Part shown: piece after piece, positions 58,878 through 64,000 of the stretch
Layout of the letters: the number at the start of each line of letters is the position of its first letter
Numbering within the stretch: the first letter of the stretch is position 1
IMG/VR virus record: IMGVR_UViG_3300006921_000010
Coordinates: 1-64,000 of that record
DNA length: 64,000 bases
Strand: one strand, 5' to 3'
From: a virus
Notes under the pieces: generated by a model
What the model saw: the letters and a program-made list of their open reading frames with translations, nothing else
What the model was told of the DNA's origin: nothing
Databases searched by the model: none
Made by a program: the position numbers and the translations under genes

Positions 58878-59757
58878 AAAAGGAGAAGCACATAAAGAAG
58901 ATGAAGACGATTTCTTTGCACTACAGAAGGCAAAGATACTCGCACAAATACAGGCAAGATTGGATAGAGATAGAAGTCATCTTCTATGTTCTATTACAGG
59001 CAACCCAAAGACAGGTAAGACAGGTCTAGTATTAGACTCTAGGACTGAAGAACAAATAGCAGAAGGTAAGAAAATATACATCTTAGATTTTGATAGAGGC
59101 GCAGAACCTACATGGGATTCTTGTTGGGATAGAGATGAGAATATAGTTATCTTTGACCCTATTGAGATGAGAGCAGATGGTTCTACTAATTGGGAAATTA
59201 CGTTTAAGAATGCAAGTAGTTTCTGTCAATTGGCTAAGGAAGCATTAACAGAAGAACCTGGAAGTATATGCACTTTTGTTTTAGATGGTGTAGACAAAGC
59301 CTTTGAAGGTTCTAGTGATGTATTAAGAGAGTTGCTAGTTAAACAACAGACAAGAGAAGGAACAGTTGTTCATGCTACTGATTCAGTTAAGGTATCTACT
59401 CTTGATTGGAAAATTAGAAATAGAGTATACAATAGACTATTGGATTTAGTTTGTAATCTACAATGTGATAGATTTTTAATTACACACATGAAACCATTGT
59501 ATGATAATATCAACGTGCCTACACCGATAGGTCATACACCTGATTGGCATAAATCAACACCTGCAAGGTTCGTTCAAATGATTCATATTAGAAAGGAATT
59601 AAGAAGAAATGGTGATAGTGAGCAGACTAACTACATTGCTAGGTTAGATGCAAGTAAAACAAACCCAACTCTTGTAGGAAACGAATGGACTATCTTTACA
59701 ACAAATGGTGAGAACAAATGGAACGGAATAACAGAACTACGAGAGGGAACTCTTTGA
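58858..59757 (+). CDS. Sak4-like RecA-family ATPase
   Basis: A 299-residue protein; start ATG 58858 (MDWTKDRKGEAH) after AGGTGAT. Walker A is GNPKTGKTGL (about residues 45-54), with IYILDFDRGAEPTW and Walker B CTFVLDGVDKA further on. This compact RecA core matches the Sak4 group of phage single-strand annealing or recombination ATPases. It would work with the SSB-like protein in recombination-linked replication. Confidence 0.8.
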   Translation: MDWTKDRKGEAHKEDEDDFFALQKAKILAQIQARLDRDRSHLLCSITGNPKTGKTGLVLDSRTEEQIAEGKKIYILDFDRGAEPTWDSCWDRDENIVIFDPIEMRADGSTNWEITFKNASSFCQLAKEALTEEPGSICTFVLDGVDKAFEGSSDVLRELLVKQQTREGTVVHATDSVKVSTLDWKIRNRVYNRLLDLVCNLQCDRFLITHMKPLYDNINVPTPIGHTPDWHKSTPARFVQMIHIRKELRRNGDSEQTNYIARLDASKTNPTLVGNEWTIFTTNGENKWNGITELREGTL

Positions 59758-60527
59758 ATAGTATTCAAGTGAATACTAAATCATTTATAGAAGCAATAGA
59801 GGCAATTTGGCTTAAAGGTAAATATAAGTCCTCTACTACTTCTAAGACTGATGTTATCAGTAATACCTGTGTAGCAATTGTTAGAAGTGAAGAGTTAGAG
59901 TTATTGAACGGTAATGATAAAACAGCATTGAGTGTTATAATACCAATTGAAGAACAAATCTCAGTAGTAGAAGAGATGCTTATATTTGATATAGAGAAAC
60001 TAATGAAATACGTTAAGAATATGAAATGTGTAAATCTTACATTAAGATTTAATCAATCTACGTTAGAAGTTAAAGGATTAGTTAAAACAGTTAAATTACC
60101 AAGACTGTTAGAGCATACTAATATGAATCTAATTACTATGATTATGTCATTTGACTATGAGCATGGTGGTAAGGCTATATTCGGCAAGACAGAATTACCT
60201 TGTCAATTATCATTTAATGGTAATGAATTGAAAGAAGCAGTTAAGTTTTGTTCTGTATCTGGCACAGCAACATATACTATTGTGCATTGGGGTGGGAATA
60301 ATGAGTTTAAACTTATGTCATCAAGCAGTAGTGGCACAGATACTAGTGAAGTAAACGTATCATTACTATCAGAAAATGATTATGATGCAACAGTTTCATT
60401 TTCTGCACCATTAGATAAGTTTTGTATAGATAGTGAGATGACAATATTAACAGGTGATAACTTACCTGTTATGTTAATTGGGGAAAGTAGAAAGATGGTG
60501 GTAGCACCATACGTTAGAAGTGATTGA
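59754..60527 (+). CDS. pcn: PCNA-like sliding clamp
   Basis: I place the start at TTG 59754 (overlapping the previous stop, after GAGAGGG), giving MNSIQVNTKSFIEAIEAIW, the usual N-terminus of a clamp; an internal ATG at 59718 would overlap by 40 bases. The 257-residue length fits. The C-terminal DNLPVMLIGESRKMVVAPYV resembles the last PCNA strands. It tethers the polymerase and PIP-box proteins to DNA. Confidence 0.82.
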   Translation: MNSIQVNTKSFIEAIEAIWLKGKYKSSTTSKTDVISNTCVAIVRSEELELLNGNDKTALSVIIPIEEQISVVEEMLIFDIEKLMKYVKNMKCVNLTLRFNQSTLEVKGLVKTVKLPRLLEHTNMNLITMIMSFDYEHGGKAIFGKTELPCQLSFNGNELKEAVKFCSVSGTATYTIVHWGGNNEFKLMSSSSSGTDTSEVNVSLLSENDYDATVSFSAPLDKFCIDSEMTILTGDNLPVMLIGESRKMVVAPYVRSD

Positions 60528-60528
60528 A

Positions 60529-62193
60529 ATGATAATAAGCACTGTAGATAAGAATAATATGATTGGCCTTAGATGGCGAGATGAAAATAATAAAAGAGTA
60601 GTGGAGGAGGTTTCTTACGAAGAAGCCCCTCCCTATTTCTTTGTAGAGCAAAGTGCTAATAGAATAAAAAGAATGTCTGTTAAAGAATACGGACAAAGTT
60701 TCACTATCAATGTTAGTTATGAAGAAGGTGATTATGTTTCTTTAGAGAAGAAGAAACTAACTAAAGTTACGTGGACTCCTCCTAAACCGTGGTATGGTAA
60801 AACATTAAAGAATCAATTTAATAAAACGTATGAAGCAGATGTAGCATACTCATACAGATATGCTGTTGATAACATACATGATATGCCAGAGTATGACCTT
60901 AGAAAAATCTATTGGGATATGGAGTGGCAACAAGGTGGTGAACATGATAATGCAGTTACTTGTATTTCCTACTATGATAGTTATACAGGTGTATCTAATG
61001 TATTATGGTGGACACCATTAGGTGCTGTTCGTGATATTATAGACCATTGTAAGCCAAATGAAAGTGAGCATGATATGTTAGAATGTTTTCTTACGGTTAT
61101 AGAAAGTCATGACCCAGATATGCTAGTTGCATGGTTTGGTTCTAAGTTCGATTTACCTAAGTTAATTGAAAGACTACATGCTAATGGTATAGACCCTAGA
61201 CGTTTATCTCCTTATCATGATGTTAAAGGTGTATTCTTTGAACCAAGTAAAGGGATTAAACTCACAAAGGCAGTAAATAACTACTCACCAATAGAACAAC
61301 CTATTCGTGGAAGACTTGTTCTAAACCTAGACTTAGCATTTGAAAGGCAATGGAATGATTCACAAAGAGGAACATTACCTTCTATGGCTTTGGATTATGT
61401 ATCTGAATTGGTATTAGGGACTAAGAAACTTGTTAGTGAAAAGTTTCCTGATAAGAATGATTTCTTTCAAAGAGGATGGCTTGAAGATACTCAAAGATAT
61501 TTAGATTATGCTAGGGTTGATGTAGACCTTCTGGTTCAAATTGATGACAATATGAACACATCAGAATCTGTAATAGCATTACAGCGATTGCTAAAAGCAC
61601 CCTTTGAAGCATGTTTCTATGCAAGCAATATGGGTGGGATATACTTCATGCGTAATGCATGGTGGAAAGCCCCTACGGGTGAGAAAGGTGAACGTATAAA
61701 TTATGAAGGTGCCATGATTTATGACCCTTTAACTGAAGGCACAAATGGACTACATTTAGGTGTAGCCGCATTTGATTTTGCACAACTGTATCCATCAATG
61801 ATGATAGCAAGAAATATTTCTTGGGAAACTAAATCAAATGAACCAACGGAGTTTGCAGTTAATATATTAACTCCAAGAGATTTCAGTGATGTTACAAAAG
61901 AAGATATGCGTTATTTCAAAACAGATAAACTTGGTTTATTACCAAAAGCAGTTTTGGAACTTAAAGAACTAAGAGATGAATATAAAGCAAAGATGCGACA
62001 AGCAGAAACTAAAGACGAACAAATTAAATGGAACAGTAATCAATTGGCAGTTAAACGACTGATGGCTTCATTCTATGGTATTACCGCATATCAAGGCTTT
62101 GGTTGGGCTGACGTAGATATAGCGGCTTCAATAACTGCTAGTGCTAGAGAAGCAATTAGATGTGCAGCATTAAAAGTGGAGGGATTAGAATGA
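60529..62193 (+). CDS. polB: Family B DNA polymerase, N-terminal part (motifs A and B)
   Basis: A 554-residue protein starting at ATG 60529. Exonuclease motifs are visible: KIYWDMEWQ (Exo I), LVAWFGSKFDLPKLIERL (Exo II), and YLDYARVDVDLL (Exo III). Polymerase motif A is DFAQLYPSMMIARN and motif B is KRLMASFYGITA. It ends at EGLE, just before motif C, which is on the 62276 gene. The two halves must assemble for activity. Confidence 0.92.
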   Translation: MIISTVDKNNMIGLRWRDENNKRVVEEVSYEEAPPYFFVEQSANRIKRMSVKEYGQSFTINVSYEEGDYVSLEKKKLTKVTWTPPKPWYGKTLKNQFNKTYEADVAYSYRYAVDNIHDMPEYDLRKIYWDMEWQQGGEHDNAVTCISYYDSYTGVSNVLWWTPLGAVRDIIDHCKPNESEHDMLECFLTVIESHDPDMLVAWFGSKFDLPKLIERLHANGIDPRRLSPYHDVKGVFFEPSKGIKLTKAVNNYSPIEQPIRGRLVLNLDLAFERQWNDSQRGTLPSMALDYVSELVLGTKKLVSEKFPDKNDFFQRGWLEDTQRYLDYARVDVDLLVQIDDNMNTSESVIALQRLLKAPFEACFYASNMGGIYFMRNAWWKAPTGEKGERINYEGAMIYDPLTEGTNGLHLGVAAFDFAQLYPSMMIARNISWETKSNEPTEFAVNILTPRDFSDVTKEDMRYFKTDKLGLLPKAVLELKELRDEYKAKMRQAETKDEQIKWNSNQLAVKRLMASFYGITAYQGFGWADVDIAASITASAREAIRCAALKVEGLE

Positions 62194-62279
62194 AAAGTAA
62201 AATGTTAATACGAATAATATATGTAATAGGTAAAATATCTACCATAATCGGTAGATTTAACAGTAGGTGGAGAAAATGA
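62190..62279 (+). CDS. 29-residue basic hydrophobic peptide between polymerase halves
   Basis: Read from the sequence: MKSKMLIRIIYVIGKISTI..., linked by ATGA overlaps at both ends to the two polymerase genes. It may only keep ribosomes coupled, or be a relic of sequence lost when the polymerase was split. Confidence 0.5.
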   Translation: MKSKMLIRIIYVIGKISTIIGRFNSRWRK

Positions 62280-63181
62280 GAGTAGTTTATGGACATACAG
62301 ATTCAATATACGTTCAGATGCCTATGGAACGGGCAGAAGAAACATTAGCATTACTAAATAATCATGTTAGAAGTCATTTCCCAAACCTGTTGGGTCTAAA
62401 GGAACACCCTGTAACTTTAGAGTTTGAGAAATACTACAAGACTTTAGGAGTAGGTATTACTAAGAACAGAAATGCAGGTCTAATAACATGGAAAGATGGT
62501 AAAACATTAGAAGAACCGGAGTTTGTTATGACAGGTTTTTCTGCTAAAAGAGTAGCAGTAACTACATTAGCAAAGACAATTCAATTAGAAGTGCTTAATC
62601 GTTGGGTCAATGAAGAGAGTGAAGAGAGTATTACTTCATATCTTAAGACTCAATACAATAGAGTATTAAACGGTCAAATTGAAATTGATGAGATAACAAA
62701 CAGAAGTAGATATAGACCCGAAAGATTCGTCTATAAGTGTAATGATTGTAATAAAGAATACACCGTAGATGATGCAATTAAAAGACACAAGGAGTTTACT
62801 ACTTCTTTTTGTGGTAAGTGCGGCACCGAGTTAGACTTAAAAACTCTTGAAGGTAAACAACCAAGTATAGGTAGTGGAGTAGAAGGAGTAATTTGGTGGA
62901 ACCAAACATATCCTACACCTATTAGTGAATCGTATTTTTATGTTAGAGTCCAAGATGACCCGTTAAGGCTTAAATATATTAATCCAATAACAGGAATGCA
63001 CAAAAGACCAACCTACTTAGCGGCACCAAGTAAAGAACAGATGCCGAATCATATCCCAGATTATAGACACTATTCAGATTCTATAATCAAAAAAGCAGAA
63101 CCGATTTACAATGCTATGGGATGGGATTTAAAACCAATTAAAAACGATGTGAATCAAACAAACCTAGAAGAATGGTGGTAA
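62276..63181 (+). CDS. polB: Family B DNA polymerase, C-terminal part (motif C YGHTDS)
   Basis: A 301-residue protein starting at ATG 62276 after AGGTGGAG. It opens with VVYGHTDSIYVQM, where the usual YGDTDS has His in place of the first Asp; the second Asp is kept. The rest is the thumb, with a zinc finger CNDCNKEY...CGKCGTEL (about 155-190). It completes the polymerase encoded from 60529. Confidence 0.88.
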   Translation: MRVVYGHTDSIYVQMPMERAEETLALLNNHVRSHFPNLLGLKEHPVTLEFEKYYKTLGVGITKNRNAGLITWKDGKTLEEPEFVMTGFSAKRVAVTTLAKTIQLEVLNRWVNEESEESITSYLKTQYNRVLNGQIEIDEITNRSRYRPERFVYKCNDCNKEYTVDDAIKRHKEFTTSFCGKCGTELDLKTLEGKQPSIGSGVEGVIWWNQTYPTPISESYFYVRVQDDPLRLKYINPITGMHKRPTYLAAPSKEQMPNHIPDYRHYSDSIIKKAEPIYNAMGWDLKPIKNDVNQTNLEEWW

Positions 63182-63185
63182 TAAA

Positions 63186-64000
63186 ATGACAGAAGAATTA
63201 AGAGAATATACATATAAATGGAATGCAGATAATTATGATGATGATACACAACCCATATTGAAGATAACAAAATCTTCATTTGGTTCATTTCAATGGTGTC
63301 CTAAGAAGTATGAGTTTAACTACATACACAGGCTACCTCAATCTACATCAGAAGCAATGATAAAAGGAACAGTAGTTCACAATAGCAGAGAAGAGTTCTT
63401 TAACGTGTTTGACGTTAAGAAAGCAGAAGACCTAAGTTACCATGAATTGGTAGAATATAATATGAGTCTATACCCAATAGATGGATATAGTGATATGTAT
63501 AAAATCATATCAACCTTTGAAGCAGATAGGTTTCTTAAATCTAAAGAAGATAATACAATACATGAATACCTACCTGTTGTAAATGAAGCAACGTTAGATG
63601 CTGAGATAACTATACCTCATGCCTTTAATCCTAAATACGTTTTACAACGTGATTATGTTGTTCACTTACAAGGAATAATAGATAGAATGTTTGTTCAAGA
63701 TAACAAATATATTCCTTTAGAGTTGAAGACAGGCGCATGGAAGGACTATAAAACAACAAGTATGAGAAAAGAAATGGCCTTCTATAAGATGTTAGTAGAG
63801 AATGCTACTGATGAAAGCCTAGCAAATGCAGGTATTAGTAGAGATATACCAATAACTAATTGGGGTTGGTATTACCCTGCATCTAATTACATACATGTAG
63901 AACCTGTTAAGACTAGCAGTTACAAAGCAGTAATGAATGGCATATGTCAATTACTACATGCTTATGAGCAGAAAGAGTTTAATGCTAAGTATTTTTACAA
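63186..64000 (+). CDS. PD-(D/E)XK (RecB/Cas4-like) nuclease, cut by window end
   Basis: Open from ATG 63186 to base 64000 (271 codons seen). IKGTVVHNSREEFF, LQGIIDRMFVQ and YIPLELKTGAWK give the His, Asp and E-x-K order of RecB-type nucleases, followed by a MAFYKMLVE helix. FQWCPKKYEF is the N-terminal Cys-containing part of such enzymes. It would process DNA ends in replication or recombination. Confidence 0.85.
   Translation, partial: MTEELREYTYKWNADNYDDDTQPILKITKSSFGSFQWCPKKYEFNYIHRLPQSTSEAMIKGTVVHNSREEFFNVFDVKKAEDLSYHELVEYNMSLYPIDGYSDMYKIISTFEADRFLKSKEDNTIHEYLPVVNEATLDAEITIPHAFNPKYVLQRDYVVHLQGIIDRMFVQDNKYIPLELKTGAWKDYKTTSMRKEMAFYKMLVENATDESLANAGISRDIPITNWGWYYPASNYIHVEPVKTSSYKAVMNGICQLLHAYEQKEFNAKYFY

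Noticed and set aside
62194-62275. Split intein between the polymerase halves
   Set aside because: The 29-codon peptide and the gene ends lack intein splicing blocks (no N-terminal Cys block and no terminal HN-C/S).

Overview
The window is best read as a large part of the genome of a tailed double-stranded DNA virus (HK97-type head) of an archaeon. Head genes seen: major capsid protein, prohead protease, portal, large terminase. The information-processing genes are archaeal in type: TFB, PCNA-like clamp, RFC small subunit, family B DNA polymerase, ATP-dependent DNA ligases, a PC4-like protein and two possible histone-fold proteins. Low GC, strong Shine-Dalgarno sites (GGAGG/GAGGTGA) and dense ATGA/TAATG overlaps fit a marine planktonic archaeal virus. 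A virus of Marine Group II Euryarchaeota (magrovirus-like) is my inference, not something I could search for. Both window ends cut through genes.

Layout. (1) 1-31257, minus strand: one long virion/packaging operon of about 45 genes, including many tiny ones. Its most striking property is a short N-terminal peptide, M-x-W-x-x-[ILV]-[ILV]-K, shared by at least 17 otherwise unrelated proteins, with variants in several more. I suggest a capsid-targeting tag, by analogy with the T4 prohead targeting sequence. (2) 31258-38600: a 7.3-kb, mostly non-coding divergent region. It holds 23 exact copies of the palindrome CCATATGG (plus 3 near copies) that cut about 6.3 kb into about 25 units of 100-740 bp. 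Many units are long imperfect hairpins centred on, or flanked by, a small palindrome with a fixed CATTAAG/CTTAATG core and arms that vary but stay self-complementary. A second unit class has an ACTTTGT-containing terminal hairpin, a shared promoter and a cargo: three units carry small genes (two of them distant paralogues) and one carries no ORF and probably a structured RNA. This array is the best candidate for an undescribed system. (3) 38602-64000, plus strand: an early/replication operon.

In the plus-strand operon a run of small zinc-ribbon genes precedes a class II ribonucleotide reductase and TFB. A ubiquitin-like protein (42479), an E1/ThiF-like enzyme (48526) and a JAMM/JAB protease (49628) could form a small modifier system. 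Next come a lipoprotein, a PC4-like protein, a second DNA ligase between two possible histone-fold proteins, a P-loop ATPase with a C-terminal PIP-box, RFC small subunit, an SSB-like protein with acidic tail, a Sak4/RecA-like ATPase, PCNA, a DNA polymerase B split just before motif C, and a PD-(D/E)XK nuclease cut by the window end. Together these would supply nucleotide production, clamp loading, synthesis, ligation, recombination and late transcription. The minus-strand operon would build and fill the head.
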